Source: Burkholderia sp. WP9
GTDB taxonomy: Bacteria; Pseudomonadota; Gammaproteobacteria; Burkholderiales; Burkholderiaceae
Assembly: GCF_900104795.1 (NCBI RefSeq)
Contig: NZ_FNTG01000001.1
Location: 2,728,001 to 2,792,000, forward strand
Direction: 5' to 3'
Length of the DNA: 64,000 nucleotides
The position numbers and the translations under genes were made by a program. This document shows, in pieces, positions 40,008 to 49,176 of this stretch. How positions within the stretch are numbered: position 1 is the stretch's first letter; each line of letters opens with the position of its first letter. Below the pieces are notes generated by a model that made no database searches, was not told the origin of the DNA, and saw only the letters and a list, made by a program, of their open reading frames with translations.

Positions 40008-40802
40008 ATGAAACATTCAGGGAATCTTTTCCCAGGCTTCGTGAGCACAGGCGCAGCATGTCTCGCGATGATGACGAGCCCTGCTGCTCTGGCCGATGAT
40101 GCCGCACCGCTCACGATCACTATCGGAAAGGCGGTGCAGCAGATGAAGATTCCGCACGAAGCCATACCGTATGGAGTTCCTGCATCGTATAACTGGCGGA
40201 CCCAGCCCGTCGTTTACGGCATCAGCGCTACGGCGCGTAACTTTCGCGCCATGACGGGGTGGGGCCAGATATTTCGTGCCAGTGGTACCGATCCGATCAG
40301 CCTACGTGTATCGCTTAGAAACCTGAGAACTTACGTGCTCACGACATCTGGAAAACTGAAGCTTGTCCAGTCGGAGAACTCGTTCGATGGCGCCCAGTTC
40401 AGGACCGACTATAAGTACAATCGGCACACACAAGCCAACACTGGGCGCGACCAACAGGGCAATACAGTCGTCACCACGAACCCGTTCGCCGCATTTCATT
40501 TTTGGCCGGCCTCCGCCAGAGCGGCAATTGACCCGCAAGCGGTTCGGGGCGTGATTGTGACACTAGAGGCAAAGCTTGATCCTGAGCCGGGGAGCAAGGT
40601 TGCGGACCTGAGCAAGCGATTGGTCCTCTCGGTAGGGGCTGACTATTGGCTCGCCATGGACTCGGAGTGGGACAACTACCGTACGAATCTTGGCGTTGGA
40701 GAGGGACGTTTCGAATATGTCGGTACGCAGTGGAAATGCTTCACGATGACGACGATCACTCGTGAGGACGCGCGGATTCTTTCTACAGAGATCCAGTGTT
40801 AA
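40008..40802 (+). CDS. Exported protein of unknown family (paralogue A)
   Basis: 264-residue protein with an apparent Sec signal peptide: basic MKH, hydrophobic FVSTGAACLAMMTSPAALA, cleavage before DDAAP. The mature part shares a long series of motifs with the lipoprotein at 42038: QMKIPHEAIPYGVP, AMTGWGQI, LRNLRTYVL, GVIVTLEAKL, SVGADYWLAM and NLGVGEGRF. No known domain was recognised; the pattern suggests a beta-rich periplasmic or extracellular protein. It directly follows wzx by 38 bases, so a role in handling the exopolysaccharide is inferred. In-frame GTG/ATG codons at 39987 and 39993 are alternative starts. Confidence 0.75.
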   Translation: MKHSGNLFPGFVSTGAACLAMMTSPAALADDAAPLTITIGKAVQQMKIPHEAIPYGVPASYNWRTQPVVYGISATARNFRAMTGWGQIFRASGTDPISLRVSLRNLRTYVLTTSGKLKLVQSENSFDGAQFRTDYKYNRHTQANTGRDQQGNTVVTTNPFAAFHFWPASARAAIDPQAVRGVIVTLEAKLDPEPGSKVADLSKRLVLSVGADYWLAMDSEWDNYRTNLGVGEGRFEYVGTQWKCFTMTTITREDARILSTEIQC

Positions 40803-42037
40803 GACTCGCGTTATTTCAGATCGCAATGGCAGGATTCGGTTAGCGGCTATCGAGCCTTGTGGCATCGGGGCGACCCTGCCTCGGCGGGTGTCCCAATGAC
40901 CTGCGCACCGTTTAAAAACGATGCTGCAAAGAGATGTGTGCGCCGAGCTGATGATTATTGGACAGACAATGTCTGTACCGTCAGCGCAGCAACGGCGGGT
41001 TGTTCCGAAAGAATTGGCGTCGGCCGAATGTTCGTAGACGATCACGCCGCAAATATCCGTAAGCGGAGACAACGCGAAATCCGCTTCTCCTGCCGATTAT
41101 CTTGTAGGCATTGCTCCGGCGAGCTTGACTCTTCCCCGCAGAAATGTCGTTCGCCATTCGTCAATGACCACCCATGGTTAATACCGCGCATTTGATCTGC
41201 TGGCGTGGGTCGGCAAGAGCGCCGCGGGTTTTAAAAAAAAAATTTTTGTAAAACCCGCTTACAAAGTGTCATTTCTCGGTCACATCGACTGGTTCTGGCA
41301 ACCTGATTGATTGTGCTCGGTTTTCGCTTACATCAGATGATTATTAGCCCGCGACTACATGAAAGCCCGACCAAAATACGTTCGGCTTATACAGCTATAT
41401 TGTCTGCTTAAAACCCATTTTTTACATCGGCGCGGATGGTCGCGCACATGCCTTACGGGTGGATGGATTACGACCGACAGCTCATCCAGCACGCGAACGG
41501 CCGTTTCTTTATAACAATTCGTCATACGAATTGGATTCGCTCCCGCCGACTACAAATCCAGTAGGATATCTTAATATTATACTAACAATAGTAAATAAAT
41601 GAATTAGCTTGCGCGCCCCGAACTAAAACTAAAATTTTAGGCGAAATTAAAATGATTCCTAACAATAACAAGTTACAAACGTACATCGTGTAACAACGTC
41701 ACGGTAGAAACTGCCGATCTCTTCAGATATTATTAATACAAGTCGATAAGTTCTACCGACTTTGCTCAGTGCCTCATCGGCCCGCCGGGGGTCCCATCGA
41801 GACGCGAGGTGAGTGAGTGCTTCCGGAATATCTGGTTACTCCAATCCCGTAGTTCGTCTGTATTCGCCGAGATGCCTTTCGGGGTCGCCGCGCGCGACCG
41901 TCGAGCGCGGGACAGCGCAAACGTTTGCGATCTGTCTTTCCGCGTCGGTCTCTCCCGCCTTAGAGAAACGTGCGTGCGGCTGATGCCGCAGGACTGGGTT
42001 CGCCCCGGCAAAAGCGCACGACCAATTGGAAAGATTA
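40803..42037. other. 1.2-kb gap between paralogues, with AT-rich core
   Basis: No gene recognised. From about 41220 to 41780 the base composition drops sharply in G+C. It contains a 10-bp-arm palindrome, gcgggtttta (41224-41233) against taaaacccgc (41249-41258), around an A/T run. This could be a promoter or silencing region for the following lipoprotein gene. Confidence 0.4.
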
Positions 42038-42970
42038 ATGCTTCTGAACAACAAGCAAGTTATAAACACCGCAGTCGCCCCCCGAATCGCAATGCGTCGC
42101 AAATTTCTGACCTCACTCGTCGCGGGCGGCGGTGCTCTCGTCCTCGCCGCGTGCGGCGGTGGCGGCAGCGATTCGTCTAATCCCGATGCAGTTGCCAATC
42201 GCTGGCGAAAGAGTAGCGGGGGCGCCAGCTCTACTTCCCCCACTTCTTCCGCCAGCGCGCCTGCCGCAGCCAGCTCCAGCACCGCAGCTACCGGTACCCT
42301 GCAAAGCACGGTCGGCGAAGCGGCTGCGCAGATGCTGATGGCTCATGAGGCTAATCCGAACGGTGTTCCGCTAAGCTATGACTGGGCCGCGGCTCCTGTC
42401 ATTTGGCAGCCCACGCCACCGTCCGACTTCACGGCGATGACTAGCTGGGGCGAGATTCAGTTTGCGGCCGGGCCAGGAACCACAGCGACGGCAGATACGG
42501 CTCAGCTGCGTAATTTCAAGACCTATGTCCTGAACTCATCCGGCCAGCTGACCCTGGTGCAGAATGAAGGCTCGATTGGTGGCGCACTGAACCTCCCGAC
42601 CTTTGCGGGCAACACCGACTTTCCCTCGCAGATTTCAAATTCGAGCGGGGTAACGACTTTAGGCCTCGATCCGACCAAGGCATTTCAGTTCGTTCCGCCC
42701 AATAGAGTACCAATTCCTGCAGGGACGCAAGGTGTTGTCGTTACAGTCGAAGCCAGAATCAGCTCTCCGGCCGGCGCGACCGATCCGAACATCAATACGA
42801 GTTTCATTCTGTCCCTTGGCGCCGACTGGTGGCAGTCTATGACCGCGCAATGGCCCAACAACACTGGCGTTGGCCAAGGACGCTTCGTCTTTCTGACGAC
42901 GGAGTGGCAGACCTTTACCTTCACCTCGATCCAGAAACCATCGGCAGCGTTGGCAGCTACGGTTATCTGA
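42038..42970 (+). CDS. Lipoprotein of unknown family (paralogue B)
   Basis: 310-residue protein starting at the ATG that follows GGAAAG; an internal ATG at 42092 is also possible. The signal sequence RRKFLTSLVAGGGALVLAAC carries a twin arginine and a lipobox ending at Cys39, so the protein should be lipid anchored. A Ser/Ala/Thr-rich linker (about residues 45-85) leads to a domain homologous to the exported protein at 40008: QMLMAHEANPNGVP, AMTSWGEI, LRNFKTYVL, GVVVTVEARI, SLGADWWQSM and NTGVGQGRF. Two diverged copies, one soluble and one anchored, suggest a pair acting on the same ligand (inference). Confidence 0.75.
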   Translation: MLLNNKQVINTAVAPRIAMRRKFLTSLVAGGGALVLAACGGGGSDSSNPDAVANRWRKSSGGASSTSPTSSASAPAAASSSTAATGTLQSTVGEAAAQMLMAHEANPNGVPLSYDWAAAPVIWQPTPPSDFTAMTSWGEIQFAAGPGTTATADTAQLRNFKTYVLNSSGQLTLVQNEGSIGGALNLPTFAGNTDFPSQISNSSGVTTLGLDPTKAFQFVPPNRVPIPAGTQGVVVTVEARISSPAGATDPNINTSFILSLGADWWQSMTAQWPNNTGVGQGRFVFLTTEWQTFTFTSIQKPSAALAATVI

Positions 42971-42987
42971 TTTAGGCTTGCATCATG

Positions 42988-43018
42988 AAAAACGCCACTT
43001 TCTTAAGTGGCGTTTTTT
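42988..43018 (+). terminator. Rho-independent terminator
   Basis: Perfect 13-bp stem aaaaacgccactt / aagtggcgttttt with a TCTT loop and a T-run, 18 bases after the lipoprotein stop. It closes the plus-strand exopolysaccharide arm. The complementary A-run on the left would also support termination from the minus strand. Confidence 0.92.
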
Positions 43019-43108
43019 GAGAGGACTACAGTTGGCGCTGAACCGCCCCGGGGCGGTTCACGCAGTCCCAAAGGGTAGATGAGCTGGGATTCGTCCGATC
43101 ATACAATG

Positions 43109-44234
43109 TCAGCAGAGATATCGTCCGACCGCGACTATGAGAATAATTGTCCGGGACAAGGCGAACTTCAAGCCCATTCCATTACAAGCAAGTGTGGTGC
43201 TCAACCTCGCGCCTGTATCTGATCTGATGTCAGCAACGAAGTCTACTATTCGCTGCGTGCCTAGCCAGATGGTTTTGACGCCAGGCTCGCCGTCGCCTTT
43301 GCGCGCGAGGAAGCCGCCGAGCATGGCGACGAGCCGTACCAGTTCATTCAGCTGCGGCGGTTTGTCGGGGCTTCTTGTTCAGGATGAAGGCGGCCTTCCT
43401 TTTATTGGGCTCAAACAGCAGTCCGGCATCGAGGTTCGTGCAAGTGCGGCCTAACCGCATGAGACGAGCGATGCACCACGCCGCCACCATGAACATCTCC
43501 AGTGCCCGCTCGATGCGCTCGATCGTGCTCAGCTATAGCGCTTCGACTCTGCAACGGCTCTTCAACACATGAAAGAAGGTTTCCACCTCCCAGCGGGCGC
43601 GATACCAATCCAATCGATCGGCCGCGCGGCCTCGGTGAGATCCGGCACGTCGCGATTGGTCAGCAAGCGCCATTCGATCGGTGTCAAGCCGGCCGCGCGT
43701 CTATTTCGCGCGCGACCAGGCAACTGATCGACACCTCACCGCCTTGGGCACCGGGCCGATCGATCCGCCGACTCAATATTTGCTGATGAACTTCCTTCGC
43801 TTGCTGTCGCTGGCGACTAGGCAACGCGAAACGGATTTCACCGAGCGTTTCAGCTTGCGTGGCGCAATCCCAGAGCCTTTGGCCCTCGGCCAACGCGCGA
43901 TTGCGCTAGGCGCGAAACAGACAGTCCGCCAGACAGCCGAGATCGTGCGCTCGGCGTATCAGTGCGATGATGTCCGACTCCCGGTCCGCAACGCGTACCA
44001 ACTGCGTGCCGGGCGGATCGGCCGCCTGCTCGGCCAATCGTTCGCATCCTTGAATCCAGCGCGTGTTTTCCTTCTCGCCGTCACGCACACCACCGGCGCG
44101 GTGGCGCTCACGCGCCCAGATCCAGGCGGTCAACACGCCCAACGGTTCACGCTGCGGCGTGACCGCGCAGGTCGCGTGAACGTACATGCCGAGCTGCGCT
44201 TCATACGACAACGGCCCCAGCCCCACTATGTCCC
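43109..44234 (-). pseudogene. IS4-family (Tn5-like) transposase relic
   Basis: Pieces in several minus-strand frames match Tn5-type transposases in order: GLGPLSYEAQLGMYVHATCA, PLGVLTAWIWARERH, RVADRESDIIALIRRAHDLG, then LGEIRFALPSRQ and later LARKGDGEPGVKTIWLGTQR at the C-terminus. Frameshifts separate them. The N-terminal third is missing exactly at the left end of the ISAs1 element. Confidence 0.8.
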
Positions 44235-45494
44235 AAGGCCGGAGCATCAAATTCTGGGAAGTCGCGTGAGCTGGAGTAACTCAAATAAGTAGTCGGGATT
44301 CCAGCCGGCGACCTTGCGACGTGCGGCCACGCTGCGCTTTTTCTTACCGGATTCGGGCCGCATGCGCAGCAAATTCAAAGTGATGCGGCGCAAAGTGGCG
44401 AAATTGGCCGTCGCATTGCGCGAGCGCACGGTGCTGGCGTCCTCGCGGAAGGTCACGTCAAGGCAATGATGCAAACCATTCTCGATGGCCCAGTGCATGC
44501 GGCTCGCCTCAAGTACGTATTTGGCGTCGGGTGCTGCGGAGCTGATCAGGTACTGCGTCTGCGAGCTGACCTGGCCCGCGATCTCGCGTGTCCGCTCAAT
44601 ACGCACCAGGCTCTTAAGCCTGGGCCAGCGGTCCAGTTCGCTGAGATAGTCCGGCGCTGCCACTGCGACACAGTGACGGGTTTCAAGGCGACCATGCCCT
44701 TTATCCAGCGTCTCAGAGATCGATGGATTCATGTGCGCCCAATCGCGGGCTTTGCCGAGTCGCATATAGTCTTCAACGGCCTGAGCAAGACCGGGCTGGT
44801 TATCCTTCGCAACCAGCAGATAGTCGCCACCACGCTCAGTGACCTTCTGGACGATGGCCACCTGAGTGCCGATGGCGTCTATGGTTACCAGGTTGCCCTT
44901 GAGCGACAGGACGGGCAGCAGAGCTTCAATGGCAGTGATCTCGTTTGACTTCTCCTCGCAACGCTGCTGCGCCAGCACCATCCAACTTAGACTCGCGTAG
45001 GCCGTCACGCTATGCAAGGCACGCACACCCTTGCCGTGCGAGCCCGAACCACGCACACTCTTGCCGTCGATTGCGATGACCGAATGAAGATCCGGACACA
45101 CCTCGCCTACCCAATTCAGCAGGCACGCATCCAGTTGCTTCGGATCGAGCACCTCGAAGATCCGTCGGATGGTGTCGTGCCCCGGGATGCCATGGGGCAA
45201 TTCGATGTATTGCCGAAGCCTCGCTTCGTTGGCAAGCCCCCATTCTTCCATCTCGTCCCACCCTTGTGCGCCGGCCAGCACAGAGAACAGCGCAATCGAC
45301 AGAACGTCGATCAACTTGTGCCACGTTCGTCCAACGACGCGGGGATCCTCTATTGCCGACAGCAGACTGTTCAGATGTTTTCCCAGGCTCATTTGCGCTA
45401 CTCTGAAAAACCAGAAGTAAACGCGTTTTCCGCCAAGTTTACAACTCGTTGCTATAACTCATTGCTTGTAAGCGGGTTTTGGCGCTCCGGCCCT
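44235..45494 (-). mobile_element. ISAs1-family element
   Basis: Inverted ends are visible: aaggccggagcatcaaa at 44235 and, on the other strand, agggccggagcgccaaa ending at 45494. The transposase gene fills the space between. The two flanks do not match each other (an IS4 relic on one side, an aminotransferase fragment on the other) and no target duplication is visible. Confidence 0.75.
44247..45392 (-). CDS. ISAs1-family transposase
   Basis: 381-residue DDE transposase with the N-terminal DDE_Tnp_1-associated domain: DPRVVGRTWHKLIDVLSIAL, GIPGHDTIRRIFEVLDP and VIAIDGKSVRGSG. HWAIENGLHHCLDVTFREDAS contains the catalytic glutamate region. It is full length; the stop codon lies inside the left terminal repeat. 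Confidence 0.93.
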   Translation of the reverse strand: MSLGKHLNSLLSAIEDPRVVGRTWHKLIDVLSIALFSVLAGAQGWDEMEEWGLANEARLRQYIELPHGIPGHDTIRRIFEVLDPKQLDACLLNWVGEVCPDLHSVIAIDGKSVRGSGSHGKGVRALHSVTAYASLSWMVLAQQRCEEKSNEITAIEALLPVLSLKGNLVTIDAIGTQVAIVQKVTERGGDYLLVAKDNQPGLAQAVEDYMRLGKARDWAHMNPSISETLDKGHGRLETRHCVAVAAPDYLSELDRWPRLKSLVRIERTREIAGQVSSQTQYLISSAAPDAKYVLEASRMHWAIENGLHHCLDVTFREDASTVRSRNATANFATLRRITLNLLRMRPESGKKKRSVAARRKVAGWNPDYLFELLQLTRLPRI

Positions 45495-46122
45495 AGGCAT
45501 CGATCCCCCACGCGTCCATCTCCAGCGGCATCGTGCTCAACGTGCACACCGCATCGACGATGACCAACGCGCCCGCGGCCTTCGCCAGCGCGGCAATGTC
45601 CTTCAAGTGGTAATTCCACACCGTGTTCGACGTCTCGCCCTGCACTACCGTCACAATCTCCGGGCGCTCGCGGCGGATCGCCTCAGCAATCTGCTCGAGA
45701 GTCGCCACCGAACGGTCGGCGAAGTCCAGGGTCGTCACGCGCGCGCCGACGCGCCGCCCCATCTCCGCCATCCGCTCGCTGAAAAACCCGTTCTTGATGC
45801 TTAGCACGTGGGTACCTTCCCACGCGAGATTGGAGATCGCCATTTCCATCGCGGCCGAACCCGGACCGGCTACGCCGAGTACCCACTTCGAATTCGTCTG
45901 GAACACGTAGCGCGCCATAGTCTTCACCTGGCCGATCACCTTCACCATCGTGCTGCCCAGGTGATTGATCACCACCGTATTGGCCCTAGCAACCGCCGCG
46001 GGAATCGGCACGGGGCCGGCGCCCATCATCAGTAACGGCTCTTCCGGAAGAATGGCGTCGGGCGATTCGACAACCGGACAAGGCACTGCGGTAGAAACGG
46101 AGAGGGAGGATGAAGTCGGCAT
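45493..46122 (-). pseudogene. Class V aminotransferase (alanine-glyoxylate type), N-terminal fragment
   Basis: About 209 residues with LLMMGAGPVPIPAAVARA, GVAGPGSAAMEMAISNL, VTVVQGETSNTVWNYHL and IVDAVCTLSTMPLEMDAWGI. Relatives have about 380-400 residues. The sequence ends at the ISAs1 terminus, just before the segment that carries the PLP-binding lysine, so it cannot be active. It is followed upstream by the aspartate decarboxylase remnant in the same direction. Confidence 0.85.
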
Positions 46123-46235
46123 GATCGGTACGTGAACGTCAGGACGCAAAGTGACAAGCGGCCCCGCCAGCAATGACACTGGCGGGGCCGTTCGTCCGAT
46201 CATTCACCGATCTGCGCAATTGCGCAAGGAGTTTG

Positions 46236-47205
46236 TCACTTCACCTTGGTCTTATCGAGCTTCTTGCCGGTTGCCGCGTTATAACGCTCGACGTACTCCT
46301 CGATCAGCTTGCGCATCGCGCGGCCAATCTGCCGATAGTCCGACTCGTTCAGATTCGCCAGCGACACCCGTCCGGACGGATGCTGCGTACCGAAGCCGCG
46401 TCCCGGCAACAGCACGACTCGCGCTTCACGCGCGAGGCGGAACAGCAATTCGGACGGCTCGGTGTTCTTCAGTAGCCAGTCGACGAATTCACGGCCGAAC
46501 ATGCGCTTGCCGAGGAACACGATGTCGAGAATGGTGTAGTAGTCGACCTGGTTCGGATCGTCGCCTTCGAACGAAATACCGACCTGTTCGTACAGCGCCT
46601 GCTTGCGCTTGCGGATCAGACGCTTCAACGCATTCTTGTACGCGTCGGGCGTGTCCAACAGCGCGAACAACGAGAACAACACCATCTGCACCTGCTGCGG
46701 CGTCGACAACCCCGCCGTGTGATTCAGCGCGACAGTGCGGCTGTCGGCGACCGGCCGATCGATGAACTTGAGCTTGTCCGGTTCGGTCGTGATCGATTCA
46801 TAAAGCTCGTGCAACTGCTTCTTCGTGTCCTTCGGCAGCTCGGCGATCAGCTTGTCGAGCACGTTGTCGCGATGCGTCGCAATCGCGCCGAGACGCCAGC
46901 CGGTCGCGCCGAGATACTTCGAGTACGAGTACACGAGGATGGTGTTTTTCGGCGCGAGCGCGAACAGCGAGACGAAGTCGTCGGCGAAGGTGCCGTACAC
47001 GTCGTCGGTCAACAGGATCAGATCGGGGCGTTCCTTGACGATGTCGGCGATGTATTGAAGGCTCTCATCGTCCATCTCACCGAAGGCGGGTTGCTCGGGT
47101 TCACGAGGAAGAACGCCTTCACCTTCGGGTCGCGCAGCTTGTCGAGTTCCTTTTTCGAATACTGCCAGCCGCTTTCCACCGTGGCTTCGACATTGACGAC
47201 GTTCC
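46236..47205 (-). pseudogene. Aspartate 4-decarboxylase / aminotransferase, truncated and frameshifted
   Basis: C-terminal ~320 residues of an AsdA-like PLP enzyme: WQYSKKELDKLRDPKVKAFF, LVNPSNPP, LILLTDDVYGTF and the PLP-lysine region VYSYSKYLGATGWRLGA, ending LDKTKVK. A single-base loss near 47077 (GTGAGATGG where GTGAAGATGG is expected) shifts the frame between NPSNPPSVR and MDDESLQ. The N-terminal ~200 residues are absent and replaced by unrelated sequence at about 47205. Intact AsdA converts L-aspartate to L-alanine and CO2. Confidence 0.85.
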
Positions 47206-47785
47206 GCTGATACCAGTCCCCAAAGGCGTCGCCATCGCCCCGAAGTCGAGGCGCTCGGATGCGGTAAAGCCGATACTCGGCGCGCCTTGCTTCAAAGATC
47301 TTGAATCGCGAAACCTCACCCACGACATGCTCATTGGCACGGTCTGCCCAAGCCGCAACATCGTCGCCGACTTGGTCATACCACAGCTTTTCGGCTTCTG
47401 CCCAATAAGCGTTCGGCGCCTCAAGTGGCCGTCGAATTCCTTGGGGACGAACCTGCGCGTCGAGGAGAGGTCGGGGCGGTAGCGGCGCGTGCAATTGGTT
47501 CAAGATCGACGGCATGTCCCGACGGGAGAGCAGGCCCGCATGGCGCAGCTCTCCGGCGACATGGCGAAGTGCCGGTATTGCAATCCATGCGTGGGGTTTG
47601 AAGTAGGTGATCTGCATCGAGAGCGCGCGCAGTTGAGCCTCTAGCCGCTTGACCGCCGGCAGTCCGAAAGCCTCCAGCCCGCCCCACTCCTGAATGAACA
47701 TGGATGCGCGCTGCCGGATGTTCAGTTCGTCGCTGCCTGCTGCTCCTGCAAGCGCCTGGGCGACCCTATGAGCCGCACATACTAA

Positions 47786-48950
47786 GGCTACGCTGAAGAA
47801 GCCACCGTTTTCGCCGACAGCTTGATGCTGAATTCCGGAATGTGAGATCAGCGATGCGACCGGTTCGATTTCCCGGCCCTGAAGGGCCTGGCAAGCGGGG
47901 CTCTCGACCCATTTCGGCTGCTTATGGACGCACCTGTGCCATCAGCCGCGCGCGGCTCATGTAGATGTTGGCCAGCGCGAGTGCAGTAAAGGCACGCGTG
48001 GCGTTCTTCGCGAGGCCGCGATAGCGCACCTTGCCGAAGCCCCACAGCCGCTTGACCACCGCAAAGACGTGTTCGACCCGGGCACGAATCTTCGACTTGT
48101 TGCGGTTTTTCGAGCGCCTGGTTTCATCGACTTCACCACTGCGATTGCGCACACGCTGGTTGGTGAAGTCCTTCGCTTTCGGCGCCTTGCTGGCGATGAG
48201 TTCCTTCTGGCTCGCATAGGCGCTGTCGCCGTACACACGCCGCTCGTCGCCGTGCAGTAGCGCCGGCAGCGGATGCTTGTCATGCACGTTTGCCGCCGTC
48301 ACTACCGCGCTGTGTGCCAGTCCCGTCTGGCTATCCACACCGATGTGCAGCTTCATGCCGAAGTACCACTGCTGGCCCTTCCTCGTCTGATGCATTTCGG
48401 GGTCTCGTGCCTTGTCCGCATTCTTCGTGGAACTGGGCGCACCGATGATGGTGGCATCCACGATCGTGCCGGTGCCAACCTTCAGCCCATGCCCTTGCAG
48501 TACTTCGCCGACCTTGGAGAACAACTGCTCGCCGAGCTTGTTGCGCTCCAGCAGCCGGCGAAACTTCAACAGCGTCGTGCCATCGGGAACCCGCTCGCGC
48601 CCCAGGTCAATCCCGACGAATCGCCGCAATGCGGTGCTGTCCAGCAGCGCCTCCTCGCACGCCTCATCCGCCAGGTTGAACCAGTGCTGCACAAAGTGCA
48701 TGCGCAGCATGCGCTCCAGACCCACTGGCGGGCGACCGCCTTGACCCTTCGGATAGTACGGCTCGACAACCTCGCACAATTGCGCCCACGGCACGATCTG
48801 CTCCATCGTCTCAAGGAACACATCGCGTTTGGTTGGCCGACGGTACTGTTCAAATCCGGCGCCTTGATCGGCCGCCATCGCAAGGGTCTGTTGTTTCATG
48901 CACATCTAACGATTGAACGCCCAATGCCGTTGACCTTTTTCAGCGTAGCC
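47786..48950 (-). mobile_element. IS5-family element, copy 1
   Basis: 1165-bp element with inverted ends ggctacgctgaagaag / ggctacgctgaaaaag. CTAA target duplications lie at 47782-47785 and 48951-48954. The second copy at 57317-58481 has the same length and same transposase. Confidence 0.93.
47922..48905 (-). CDS. IS5-family transposase (copy 1)
   Basis: 327-residue DDE transposase: DUF772-type N-terminus (IVPWAQLCEVVEPYYPKGQG, LRMHFVQHWFNLADEACEEA) and catalytic residues in TIVDATIIGAPSS, VYGDSAYASQ and RVEHVFAVVKRLWGFGKVRY. Uninterrupted and presumably active. An internal ATG at 48899 is an alternative start. Confidence 0.95.
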   Translation of the reverse strand: MCMKQQTLAMAADQGAGFEQYRRPTKRDVFLETMEQIVPWAQLCEVVEPYYPKGQGGRPPVGLERMLRMHFVQHWFNLADEACEEALLDSTALRRFVGIDLGRERVPDGTTLLKFRRLLERNKLGEQLFSKVGEVLQGHGLKVGTGTIVDATIIGAPSSTKNADKARDPEMHQTRKGQQWYFGMKLHIGVDSQTGLAHSAVVTAANVHDKHPLPALLHGDERRVYGDSAYASQKELIASKAPKAKDFTNQRVRNRSGEVDETRRSKNRNKSKIRARVEHVFAVVKRLWGFGKVRYRGLAKNATRAFTALALANIYMSRARLMAQVRP

Positions 48951-49176
48951 CTAATATCAAGGTTTCGACGTCGAAGTGGCCGTTGAGGCAGACTTCACTC
49001 GGAAGGGCGGGTGCACCGCTACGGGAAGAGTCGGATATCTGGCGGTAGTGAGGATCTGCAAGGCGGGTGCCGCAGGAGCCGTTTTTCCGCCGCTGCGTTT
49101 TGGGGAATCCCGAGGTAAGCCATTTCGCAGCGAAGCGGATGCGCTCATGGGTGGTTATAGCGCGGGGGCGGCGCAT

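Larger units (their letters stand above)
47206..49176 (-). pseudogene. Unknown ORF split by IS5 copy 1
   Basis: Two minus-strand segments, 48955-49176 and 47206-47785, lie on either side of the IS5 element. Removing the IS and one CTAA duplication joins them in one frame, reading across the scar as VETLILVCAAHRVAQALAG. The downstream part (FIQEWGGLEAFGLPAVKRLE, AYWAEAEKLWYDQVGDDVAA) has protein-like composition but no family I recognise. At about 47205 the frame fuses to aspartate decarboxylase sequence, so the C-terminus is lost. Confidence 0.55.

Noticed and set aside
41224..41258. Palindrome considered as a terminator for the exported protein gene
   Set aside because: It is 420 bases past the stop codon and lacks a T-run after the stem; treated as a structural oddity instead.
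41250..45483. 15-bp inverted match aaaacccgcttacaa (41250-41264) and its complement (45469-45483)
   Set aside because: A 15-base match on either strand is expected a few times by chance in 64 kb, and only the second lies near an IS end.
47018..47701. 227-codon frame read as a complete gene
   Set aside because: Its end is aspartate decarboxylase sequence and its start continues into the IS5 end; it is a fusion of fragments.
48273..48986. Plus-strand frame of over 230 codons, repeated at 57804
   Set aside because: Antisense shadow of the IS5 transposase; the repeat is explained by the two IS copies.
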